Below are positions 1-7,546 of a DNA stretch of 64,000 nt, piece by piece. The position numbers were made by a program, and so were the translations under genes. The stretch comes from Anaerolineae bacterium (GTDB lineage: Bacteria > Chloroflexota > Anaerolineae > Aggregatilineales > Phototrophicaceae). Positions within the stretch are counted from its first letter, which is position 1, and each line of letters starts with the position of its first letter. The notes beneath the pieces were generated by a model, which did no database searches, was not told where the DNA came from, and saw nothing but the letters and a program-made list of their open reading frames with translations. The stretch lies in assembly GCA_022820665.1 (NCBI GenBank), contig JAJEFB010000051.1, positions 24,279-88,278 on the forward strand. Reading direction: 5' to 3'.

Positions 1-494
1 CCGTCGCGCGGACCTTGCCGGCTTTTCCGGAACTGAACGCGCTATATGAGAACGACAGGATCTTGCAGCACGCGCGCGTTCAACTCGGCATGGCGGTGGA
101 TACGCCGCGCGGACTCCTGGTGCCGGTGATTCGGGGCGCCGATTCGCTTAGCCTGCGGGCTCTGTCCGACGAGGCAAAGCGACTGGCGGAGGCTTGTAGG
201 GATAACAGTATCATGCCCGATGAATTGACTGGCGGCAGTTTCACCGTGACCAACCTGGGGGGCTTGGGCATCGAAAGCTTCACGCCCATCCTCAATCCGC
301 CGCAGGTCGGCATTCTCGGCATCGGCAGCATCAACCTCAAGCCGGTTGAACGTGACGAGGCAGTCGCGCATGTGCCGCACATCGGTTTGTCGCTGACCGT
401 CAATCATCAAGTTGTCGACGGCGCGCCAGCCGCCCGCTTTCTCGCGCAATTGCGCCAGAACATCGCCAGTATCGAATTGCTGCTCGCCCTATAG
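1..494 (+). CDS. 2-oxoacid dehydrogenase E2 acyltransferase, C-terminal catalytic part (5' truncated)
   Basis: The frame is open to the left edge, so only about the last 160 residues of the protein are present. They match the CoA-dependent acyltransferase domain of pyruvate, branched-chain or acetoin dehydrogenase E2: a GSFTVTNLGGLGIESFTPIL segment, then PQVGILGIGSI, then the active-site stretch NHQVVDGAPAARF. The family signature is DHRxxDG; His and Asp-Gly are kept while the first Asp is Asn. The lipoyl and E1/E3-binding domains must lie upstream of the window. The stop is 13 bases before the fused E1 gene, which supports one complex-encoding operon. The substrate cannot be read from this part. 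Confidence 0.9.
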   Translation, partial: VARTLPAFPELNALYENDRILQHARVQLGMAVDTPRGLLVPVIRGADSLSLRALSDEAKRLAEACRDNSIMPDELTGGSFTVTNLGGLGIESFTPILNPPQVGILGIGSINLKPVERDEAVAHVPHIGLSLTVNHQVVDGAPAARFLAQLRQNIASIELLLAL

Positions 495-507
495 CCTGGA
501 GCCCGCA

Positions 508-2970
508 ATGCCGAAATCGCTGACGATTGACCCTCATGAAGCCCGACAGCGGTCGCTGTTGCGAGCGCCGGATATCCCTGTCAACGCCTATCTTTCCGAT
601 CCACAGGCTGAAGCCGAACGTTTCTCCAGCGCGGAACTGGTCAATATCTATCATGACATGCGCTTGATCCGCGAGTTTGAGCTAGTGCTCGATGGATTCA
701 AGAAAACGGGTTCTTACCGCGGGATCGAATACAATCATCTCGGTCCGGCGCATCTATCTATCGGGCAGGAAGCGGCTGCTGTGGGGCAGTGCCTGCGCCT
801 TGATCCGGAAGACTTCATCCTCGGCTCGCATCGCAGCCACGGCGAGATACTGGCAAAAGGGCTATCCGCCATCCGGGCGCTTGACGAAGACTGCTTGCTG
901 GACATCATGGAGAACTATATGGGCGCCGCCGCGCTGCGCGTCGTTGAGGGCATTGACGACTTCAACGATATCGAGTCGCTCGCGCAAGCTTATCTGATTT
1001 ACGGCACTTACGCCGAAATCTTCGCCCGCGCGACTGGATTCAATCGAGGCATGGGCGGCTCGATGCATACCTTCTTTCCGCCTTTCGGCATCATGCCCAA
1101 TAACGCCATCGTCGGCGGCTCGGCGGATATCGCGCTGGGCATGGCGCTATTCAAGCGCATCAATCGCAAGCGCGGCATCGTTATTGCCAATATCGGCGAC
1201 TCGTCGGTCGCCAGCGGTCCGGTCTGGGAGGCGATGAACTTCGCGGCGATGGACCAGTATCACACGCTTTGGGACGACGAGCTCGGGGGCGCGCCGCCCA
1301 TCCTGTTCAACTTCATGAACAACTTCTATGGCATGGGCGGGCAGCCCCAAGGCGAAACCCTCGGCTTCGGCGTGCTGGCGCGGGTTGGTTTGGGCCTAAA
1401 CGCCGCTGCCATGCACAGCGAACGCGTTGACGGCTACGATCCGCTGGCAGTCGCAGATGCCACCCGGCGCAAAAAAGAAGTCTTGCTGGCGGGGCAGGGA
1501 CCGGCCATGCTTGATGTCATTACCTATCGCTATAGCGGCCATTCGCCCAGCGACGCCTCGTCTTATCGCGGTAGAGACGAGGTCGAGATGTGGCGGCAGC
1601 AGGACTCCATCAGGGGCTTCGGGGCTTACCTTTGCGCCAATGGCCACGCCGACAGTAAAACATTGGAGGACATAAATGGATTGATCGGGGAAAAGATCAC
1701 CCGGATCGCCGCCGCTGCCGTTGATCTGGACAGGTCACCGCGCTTGCATGTTTCCAATGACGAGATTGGCGCGATGATGTTCTCCGATGAGAGGGCGGAT
1801 GCGCTGGATGATCGCGGACCGGAAGTCTTGCAACCCATGGCGGAAAGCCGTTTCAAAGTCACATCAAAGAAGCATCGTTTCGGCTTGGACGAGCGGGGAA
1901 ATCCGCTGCCAAAGCTCAAGACATTGACTTATGCCGAAGCGATCTTTGAAGCCATGCTCCATCGCTTTTATCAAGATCCGACCATGATCGCCTTTGGTGA
2001 AGAAAACCGCGATTGGGGTGGCGCATTTGGCGCCTACCGCGGCTTGACCGAGGCCATCCCCTATCATCGTCTCTTCAACACGCCGATCTCGGAAGCGGCG
2101 ATCGTCGGCGCAGCCGTGGGTTATGCGCTGGCTGGCGGGCGTGCCGTGCCGGAACTCATGTATTGCGATTTTATGGGACGCGCCGGGGACGAGATCTTCA
2201 ACCAGATGGCGAAGTGGCAGGCCATGTCGGCCAATGCGCTGCGCATGCCGCTCGTCTTGCGCGTTTCTGTGGGCATGAAATACGGCGCCCAGCACTCGCA
2301 GGACTGGAGCTCGCTAGTCGCGCATATCCCGGGGCTGAAGGTCTACTTCCCGGCTACAGCTTACGACGCCAAGGGCATGCTCAACCTGGCGCTGCGCGGT
2401 AGCGATCCCGTTGTCTTCTTCGAGAGCCAGCGCCTGTACAGCCAGCCGGAAACGCTGTTTTCCGGTGGCGTACCGGTCGAATACTACGAGATAGAGGAGG
2501 GCGAACCGCACTTGCATCGCCCGGGCAGTGATATCACGATCGTCACGATCGGCGCGACGCTCTATCGCGCGCTGGAAGCGGCGGACAGACTGCGGACGGA
2601 ACAGGGCCTGAGCGCCGAAGTCATTGACGCGCGTTTTCTCAACCCGCTCAACTACGAGCCTATCGTTCAATCCCTGCGCAAGACGGGCAAGGTATTGCTC
2701 GCATCCGATGCCAGCGAACGCGGCTCTTTCCTGCATACGATGGCATCCAACATCAGCCAGTTGGCTTTTGACTTTCTCGATGGTCCTGTCGCGGTCTTGG
2801 GCGCGCGCAACTGGATCACGCCCCCCGCGGAGCTCGACGAGAGCTTTTTCCCCAGCGCCGACTGGATGATCGATATCATTCACGAGCGGCTATTGCCGCT
2901 GCCGGGTTACCAGCCGCGGACGCGACACGGGAAGGCGGAAATCGTGACGCGCAATCAAGCGGGCATTTGA
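508..2970 (+). CDS. Fused alpha-beta thiamine-dependent 2-oxoacid dehydrogenase E1
   Basis: A protein of 820 residues that would decarboxylate a 2-oxoacid and pass the acyl group to the adjacent E2. The first half is an E1 alpha domain; the thiamine diphosphate motif runs from GDSS near residue 230 to the Asn of NFMNN near 271. From about residue 470 comes a complete E1 beta domain (LTYAEAIFEAML, then FGEENRDWGGAFG with its conserved Glu, then FNTPISEAAIVGAAVGYA). Most bacteria make alpha and beta as separate chains, so this is a natural fusion. The ATG at 508 was chosen because it follows the E2 stop; an in-frame upstream start would overlap E2. The substrate is unknown; the sugar-operon context suggests a catabolic oxoacid. 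Confidence 0.88.
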   Translation: MPKSLTIDPHEARQRSLLRAPDIPVNAYLSDPQAEAERFSSAELVNIYHDMRLIREFELVLDGFKKTGSYRGIEYNHLGPAHLSIGQEAAAVGQCLRLDPEDFILGSHRSHGEILAKGLSAIRALDEDCLLDIMENYMGAAALRVVEGIDDFNDIESLAQAYLIYGTYAEIFARATGFNRGMGGSMHTFFPPFGIMPNNAIVGGSADIALGMALFKRINRKRGIVIANIGDSSVASGPVWEAMNFAAMDQYHTLWDDELGGAPPILFNFMNNFYGMGGQPQGETLGFGVLARVGLGLNAAAMHSERVDGYDPLAVADATRRKKEVLLAGQGPAMLDVITYRYSGHSPSDASSYRGRDEVEMWRQQDSIRGFGAYLCANGHADSKTLEDINGLIGEKITRIAAAAVDLDRSPRLHVSNDEIGAMMFSDERADALDDRGPEVLQPMAESRFKVTSKKHRFGLDERGNPLPKLKTLTYAEAIFEAMLHRFYQDPTMIAFGEENRDWGGAFGAYRGLTEAIPYHRLFNTPISEAAIVGAAVGYALAGGRAVPELMYCDFMGRAGDEIFNQMAKWQAMSANALRMPLVLRVSVGMKYGAQHSQDWSSLVAHIPGLKVYFPATAYDAKGMLNLALRGSDPVVFFESQRLYSQPETLFSGGVPVEYYEIEEGEPHLHRPGSDITIVTIGATLYRALEAADRLRTEQGLSAEVIDARFLNPLNYEPIVQSLRKTGKVLLASDASERGSFLHTMASNISQLAFDFLDGPVAVLGARNWITPPAELDESFFPSADWMIDIIHERLLPLPGYQPRTRHGKAEIVTRNQAGI

Positions 2971-2975
2971 CCGTG

Positions 2976-3932
2976 ATGGATTCGCTACACCATGAATTGC
3001 TGGCGAAGGTCGCGTCGATGTATTACCAGCAGGAGATGACGCAGAACGACATCGCCGCGGCGCTCGACTTGTCGCGCGTCAAAATATACCGCTTGCTCAA
3101 GGAAGCGCGGGAAAGGCAGATCGTGCGCGTCCTGATCGACTGGCCCATCAAGCGCGCGGGCGATCTGGAGGCGCAACTTGTCGCCGGCTTCGGCTTGGAC
3201 CGAGCCTTGGTGCTGCAAACGGGCGCGACCGATGCCGCGCTCCTGCTTCGGCAGATCGCTCAGCTTGCCGCGCGTTACCTGGAAGAGGCGCTTGCAGATC
3301 AGTCCACAATGTCAATCTGCTTCGGCAGCACCACCTACGAAGTCATCAACGCGGTTCGCATCGATTTTCAAGCGAGTGTCAAAGTGATGCAAGCCACCGG
3401 CAGTCTGTCGCAGACGCTCAAAGAATATGATAGCTCCGCCTTGACGCGCCAACTGGCGCAGAAACTGGGCGGCGAAGCGCTCTATCTGTCTTCGCCGCTG
3501 CTGGCGGACAATGCCGAAGCCGCGGCGATGATCCGCGAGCAAGCCGTGGTAGGACAGACGCTCGAGCAAGTGCGCCGCGCCGATATCGCCCTGGTTGGCA
3601 TCGGCGACCTCGATCCTGCCACGTCCGGGTTCGTCAAAGCCGGCGTGGCGGATGCCGCGCAATTGCGAGCATACCGTCAAAACGGCGCCGTCGGCGACAT
3701 GGCATGGCAGATTTTCGACGGCGATGGTCGCCTGTACCCCTGCGAATTGAATCGGCGTATCATCGGCGTGACGCTGGATGAACTGCGCGCCCTGCCAGAA
3801 ACGATTGCTGTCGCCGTCGGCGTCAACAAAGCGGCGGCTATTCTTGGCGCTTTGAACTCGGGCGCGATCAACGTGCTTTGTACGGATGAAGATGCCGCGG
3901 CGCGGGTGATGGACATGTCTGCGGCAAGGTGA
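2976..3932 (+). CDS. SorC/DeoR-type sugar-responsive transcriptional regulator
   Basis: A 318-residue protein with an N-terminal helix-turn-helix (YYQQEMTQNDIAAALDLSRV, about residues 12-35) followed by a phosphosugar-binding domain of the SorC/CggR family. In the effector domain the segments SICFGSTTYEVINAV, ALVGIGDLDPATSGF and IAVAVGVNKAAAILGAL correspond to the sugar-phosphate isomerase-like fold. Such proteins usually repress or activate an adjacent sugar operon according to a phosphorylated intermediate. An alternative TTG start at 2967 overlaps the E1 stop; the ATG at 2976 gives a normal N-terminus. Being co-directional with E2/E1 and with the downstream epimerase, it probably controls this catabolic region. 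Confidence 0.88.
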   Translation: MDSLHHELLAKVASMYYQQEMTQNDIAAALDLSRVKIYRLLKEARERQIVRVLIDWPIKRAGDLEAQLVAGFGLDRALVLQTGATDAALLLRQIAQLAARYLEEALADQSTMSICFGSTTYEVINAVRIDFQASVKVMQATGSLSQTLKEYDSSALTRQLAQKLGGEALYLSSPLLADNAEAAAMIREQAVVGQTLEQVRRADIALVGIGDLDPATSGFVKAGVADAAQLRAYRQNGAVGDMAWQIFDGDGRLYPCELNRRIIGVTLDELRALPETIAVAVGVNKAAAILGALNSGAINVLCTDEDAAARVMDMSAAR

Positions 3933-3933
3933 T

Positions 3934-5469
3934 TTGAGTTTGGCGGAATATCCGGAACTCGTCGCTAACTATGAAGATTTGCGGCGGCTCAGGCCTCCCG
4001 CAGGCTATGTCTACGTCATCCGCGATGTGGAAATCAGCGGCTGCTACAAAATCGGATATACCAATCATCCTAAACGTCGCTTTAATGAATTCGTTGAAGA
4101 GTTGCCATTTAATATAAAGCCGGTATTTGTCTTTGCATCTGATGACGCCGAGGAAGACGAAGAACTGTTACATCAGTATTTTGCCGAATATAGGAAATGG
4201 GGGGAATGGTTTAGCCTAGATAATTCGCAATTGAAAAACCTGCGCGAAATGGGGCGAGATCGGCTTGTTTTCGCGGCAGGGATACCACGGTATATCAAAC
4301 CGCCACAGGCCTCAAATGCGTCACAAAGCGGCTTGTATGTATCAAAAAAAGACCATATACACCTGCCGAAACTTGAAGCGCCAGCAAATTACGTCTATGT
4401 AATTCAAGATGCGGAATATACCAATCTTTTCAGAGTCGTATGGGTCGACGATCTCGAGGAAACGAACAGGTTTGGCGTACGCATCCCTTTCCAGACGAGA
4501 GTTGTTTTCATCTGGCCCGATCATGATGCCAAAGCGCGAGTAAGGGAGATAAATCGACGTTATGCGCAATACCGAAGCGTCGGCAAGTGGCTTGATTTGG
4601 ATGACCTGCGATTGGATGAACTCTGTGACTTAATAACGTCGGGAGAAGCATGGCAAACAGAGCCAAGAACCGTTCAGCCGCCAGTGTTGCCTCCAACTCC
4701 AAGTCCTACTGTATTGCCACAGCCTCAACAACTGACTACTTTGGGCGACCTGTTGACTCAGGACAAACCTGTTCCAGCGCAACGAAACCGGCGGCCAGTC
4801 CAGTCTACCCCCTTTCGACAACCCAAAGTCGCGGCGAAAAGAGCGTTTGGCTCGAAACGTGTTTTTATCTTCTTCGTTCTCCTTACTCTTCCTATTCTAA
4901 TTGTGTTGCTTTTACCGAGTGATCTTAACGTCGACATGCTGTCTAGTATACTTATAGATTTGCAGTCATCGACACCGACATTGCTGCCGACACCGACATT
5001 GCTGCCGACATCGACATTGCTGCCGACATCGACACCGATACAGCACCCGACGTTAACAAATACCCAGCGCCCAACGGCAACGAATACCCAGCGCCCAACG
5101 GCAACGAATACCCAGCATCCAGCGGCAACGAATACCCAGCACCCGACAGCGACGAACACCCAGCGCCCGACAGCGACGAACACCCAGCGCCCGACAGCAA
5201 CATCGACGCCGCGCCCAACCATTACAGCAGCAACTCGCGAGACATATACTGTAAGGTCAGCGAATCCTTACGTCCGATCCTGTCCAAGCGCCACTTGTCC
5301 CTTTATTGGCGGGTTAATCGCTGGAGACAAAATACAATCACTGGGGGAAGAGTCCGGTACAATACCGGAAGGTTTCAGCAGCGATATATGGATAAAATTC
5401 AACTATGATGGCAAAACGGGTTACATACACAGTCAACTCGTATTGAAGGACAATCCCGCAGGCGATTAA
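3934..5469 (+). CDS. Multidomain protein: two GIY-YIG/T5orf172-like modules, membrane segment, Thr/Pro repeats, SH3 domain
   Basis: A 511-residue protein. Residues about 23-105 resemble the T5orf172/Mug113 branch of GIY-YIG nucleases: YVYVIRDVEISGCYKIGYT, an Arg-rich PKRRF, then HQYFAEYRKWGEWF. Residues about 150-235 repeat the pattern in decayed form (YVYVIQDAEYTNLFRV, RRYAQYRSVGKWLDL), having lost the KIGYT and PKRR residues. A Pro-rich linker leads to a hydrophobic span near 310-327, then six-residue PTLLPT and eight-residue NTQRPTAT repeats, and finally an SH3b domain (about 436-505). The gene is AT-rich (about one third GC in places) beside GC-rich neighbours, suggesting transfer. The start is uncertain: TTG at 3934 or 3940, with AAGGTG just upstream. 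Function unknown; either envelope sensing or defence is possible. Confidence 0.8.
   Translation: MSLAEYPELVANYEDLRRLRPPAGYVYVIRDVEISGCYKIGYTNHPKRRFNEFVEELPFNIKPVFVFASDDAEEDEELLHQYFAEYRKWGEWFSLDNSQLKNLREMGRDRLVFAAGIPRYIKPPQASNASQSGLYVSKKDHIHLPKLEAPANYVYVIQDAEYTNLFRVVWVDDLEETNRFGVRIPFQTRVVFIWPDHDAKARVREINRRYAQYRSVGKWLDLDDLRLDELCDLITSGEAWQTEPRTVQPPVLPPTPSPTVLPQPQQLTTLGDLLTQDKPVPAQRNRRPVQSTPFRQPKVAAKRAFGSKRVFIFFVLLTLPILIVLLLPSDLNVDMLSSILIDLQSSTPTLLPTPTLLPTSTLLPTSTPIQHPTLTNTQRPTATNTQRPTATNTQHPAATNTQHPTATNTQRPTATNTQRPTATSTPRPTITAATRETYTVRSANPYVRSCPSATCPFIGGLIAGDKIQSLGEESGTIPEGFSSDIWIKFNYDGKTGYIHSQLVLKDNPAGD
4976..5215 (+). repeat. In-frame minisatellite: 18-bp then 24-bp tandem units
   Basis: Within the coding sequence, several 18-base units encoding PTLLPT are followed by about seven 24-base units encoding NTQRPTAT-like octapeptides. 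The units differ by a few bases and keep the reading frame. They form the extracellular or linker stalk between the membrane segment and the SH3 domain, and the copy number is likely to vary between strains. Confidence 0.85.
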
Positions 5470-5508
5470 TGAAGCCACCGCCGCTCGGATACTTGGGAGA
5501 AGCAGCTT

Positions 5509-6300
5509 ATGCCAATCGGAGAAGTGACCCAGCAGTGCAAGATCGCCGCGGGCCTGTTTTGGGCGGACTACGCCGTGCTGGGTGCGCAAGTGAGCGAACT
5601 GGAAGCGGCTGGCGTCGACTGGCTGCATATCGAGGTGCGCGATGGCAAGTATATGGATTTCGCCATGCCGCGCGGCGGATACGACATCATTGAAGCGACC
5701 TGTAACAGCACATCGCTGGAGGTCGAAGCGCAGTTGCAAATGCTGCGACCGAATTTCAGCGTTTTTGATCAGCTGGCCGATCTGGGCGTGAGCTTGATTA
5801 GCTTGCCCCTGGAAACGACAGATGAGATGATCTTTCAGAACATCACCTATATCAAAGAAAAACTGGGCTTGAAGGTCGGCGTTTGGGCTTGGCAGGGTGT
5901 GCCCGCTTACGCTTTCGAACAATTCATCCATCCCTGCGTCGACATCATCGAATACGAGAGTCGCGCGCCATTTTGGAAAAAGACCGCGGGCGACAAAAGC
6001 CCGCATACCATTGATCCAATCGTGATCGATACCTTGGCCAAACTGCATCGCATGATCGCGGACGCGGGCATGGAAGACCGTATCGAATTGATGGAAGATG
6101 GCGGGCTCAACGCGGGCAATGTGGCGAGGTTCATCGAGGTCGGCATGACCGTCGGCGAATTTTCCTCGCCCCTGCTGAAGGGTCCCGAAGGCAAATTGCA
6201 GCCCGGCACGGGGCAGATCAGCGCCGCTGTGGAAAAGCTGCGCGCTGTCATGCGCAAGGCGAGTGATTGTTATCGACATGAACGGGGATTGAAAGCTTAG
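5509..6300 (+). CDS. Ribulose-phosphate 3-epimerase-like protein (divergent)
   Basis: A 263-residue TIM-barrel protein of the ribulose-phosphate 3-epimerase family. It has LEAAGVDWLHIEVRDG near the N-terminus, where the family has LHxDxMDG with a catalytic Asp, and ELMEDGGLN near residue 195, matching the second catalytic Asp in VDGG. The usual HLM stretch that supplies a metal-binding His is not recognisable; that region reads STSLEVEAQLQML. The protein is also longer than the usual 220 residues. It therefore probably acts on a related ketose phosphate, or has changed its metal site. A GGAGAAG ribosome site precedes the ATG at a good distance. It begins the plus-strand run continuing with the Gfo/Idh and GMC genes. 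Confidence 0.75.
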   Translation: MPIGEVTQQCKIAAGLFWADYAVLGAQVSELEAAGVDWLHIEVRDGKYMDFAMPRGGYDIIEATCNSTSLEVEAQLQMLRPNFSVFDQLADLGVSLISLPLETTDEMIFQNITYIKEKLGLKVGVWAWQGVPAYAFEQFIHPCVDIIEYESRAPFWKKTAGDKSPHTIDPIVIDTLAKLHRMIADAGMEDRIELMEDGGLNAGNVARFIEVGMTVGEFSSPLLKGPEGKLQPGTGQISAAVEKLRAVMRKASDCYRHERGLKA

Positions 6301-6321
6301 AATTCGCGAAACCTGCGCAAT

Positions 6322-6385
6322 AGCCCCTCTCTGATGCTTCGAGGAAGGGGTTGCGCCGTGTAGACATTGGCGGTCGATGGTGGGG
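6322..6385. repeat. Intergenic hairpins, one with TAGAC loop
   Basis: In the gap between the epimerase and Gfo/Idh genes a C-rich arm (CCCCTCTC) pairs imperfectly with GGAAGGGG. It is followed by a second small hairpin with CGCC and GGCG arms around GTGTAGACATT. The second loop recurs at 40389, 42033 and 53535. Confidence 0.5.
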
Positions 6386-6401
6386 TAGAACAGGGGGAAA
6401 A

Positions 6402-7541
6402 ATGCCAAGTATTAATATCGGCTTGATCGGATATGGGGGCATCGGGCGCGTGCATGCCGCGGCCTACCGCGCCATCCCTTTTCATTACGGGCTGCGCGCC
6501 GACAGCATCAAGATTGCCGGGGTCGCCACCTCCCGGCCCGAAACTGCGGAACAAGCCGCCTCCGAAATCGGCTGCGAATGCTACACGACGGACTACCGCG
6601 ACTTGCTGGCGCGCGGCGACATTGACGCCGTTGATATCTGTACGCCCAACATTTCCCACTACGATATCGTCCTGGCTGCGGCTGCCGCTGGAAAACACAT
6701 TTATTGTGAAAAACCCCTGGCGATGAACGCGGGTGAGGCGCGTGCAATGGCGCAGGCGGTGGAATCCGCGGGTGTGAAAGGGCAGTTGACGTTCAACTTC
6801 CGGTTTTTCCCGGCTATCGCGCGCGCTAGGCAGCTCATTTCAGAAGGCTTCCTGGGCCAGGTCTTCTCTTTCCGCGGCCGCTATCATCGCTCAAGTTACA
6901 TCAGCCGCGACAAAGCCCTTTCCTGGCGCCTGCAGCGGGAGCTTACCGGCGGCGGCGCGCTATTCGATCTGGGCTCGCACATTCTGGATTTGCTTTATTT
7001 TCTGCTCGGCGATTTCGATTCGGTCTATGGAACGCTCGATACCTTAATCAAAGAACGTCCTGTGGCGCCGGGCGCGGAGGAAAAGGGACGGGTCGATGTT
7101 GATGATATCGCTTTGCTACATGCCCGCACCCGCAATGGAGGTCTGGGCACAATCGAAATCTCGCGCATGGGCACCGGCGCTACAAATGATCTCTGCGTCG
7201 AAATCTTTGGCGAATCGGGAGCGATTCGCTTCGACCTGGCGGAGCCAGCCTGGCTTTATGTCTACGACGCCCGCGACGCGGAGACGCCAATGGGCGGTCA
7301 GCGCGGTTTTCGCAAAATCGAAGCGGGGAGCCGCTACGAGGGACAGCGCGCGCCGGACTGGACGATGAGCCCGGACTTCATGCGCGCCCACGCCGAATGC
7401 CAGTATCAGTTCATCAAGTCAATCTGGGAGGACAGAACACCGTCGCCGTCCTTTGCGGAAGGCGCTCACGTGCAGAAGATCATGGAAGCTGCCCAGCGAT
7501 CCGCAGCAACTGAGCGCTGGGTCAAGTTAACGGAGATCTGA
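6402..7541 (+). CDS. Gfo/Idh/MocA family NAD(P)-dependent sugar dehydrogenase
   Basis: A 379-residue oxidoreductase. The N-terminal Rossmann fold has GLIGYGGIGRVHAAAYR near residue 6 and the family motif EKPLAMN near residue 103, where the Lys takes part in catalysis. A C-terminal alpha/beta domain follows, with GGGALFDLGSHILDLL carrying the His of the active site. Members oxidise or reduce hydroxyls of sugars, inositols and their derivatives with NAD(P). The ATG at 6402 follows an AGGGGGAAAA ribosome site; an earlier in-frame start lacks one. It lies five bases before the GMC gene, so the two probably act on the same substrate. Confidence 0.9.
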   Translation: MPSINIGLIGYGGIGRVHAAAYRAIPFHYGLRADSIKIAGVATSRPETAEQAASEIGCECYTTDYRDLLARGDIDAVDICTPNISHYDIVLAAAAAGKHIYCEKPLAMNAGEARAMAQAVESAGVKGQLTFNFRFFPAIARARQLISEGFLGQVFSFRGRYHRSSYISRDKALSWRLQRELTGGGALFDLGSHILDLLYFLLGDFDSVYGTLDTLIKERPVAPGAEEKGRVDVDDIALLHARTRNGGLGTIEISRMGTGATNDLCVEIFGESGAIRFDLAEPAWLYVYDARDAETPMGGQRGFRKIEAGSRYEGQRAPDWTMSPDFMRAHAECQYQFIKSIWEDRTPSPSFAEGAHVQKIMEAAQRSAATERWVKLTEI

Positions 7542-7546
7542 GAACG

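Noticed and set aside
4758..5222. Minus-strand frame of repetitive VGRWVFVAV units
   Set aside because: It is the reverse reading of the 24-base repeats encoding NTQRPTAT in the plus-strand protein.
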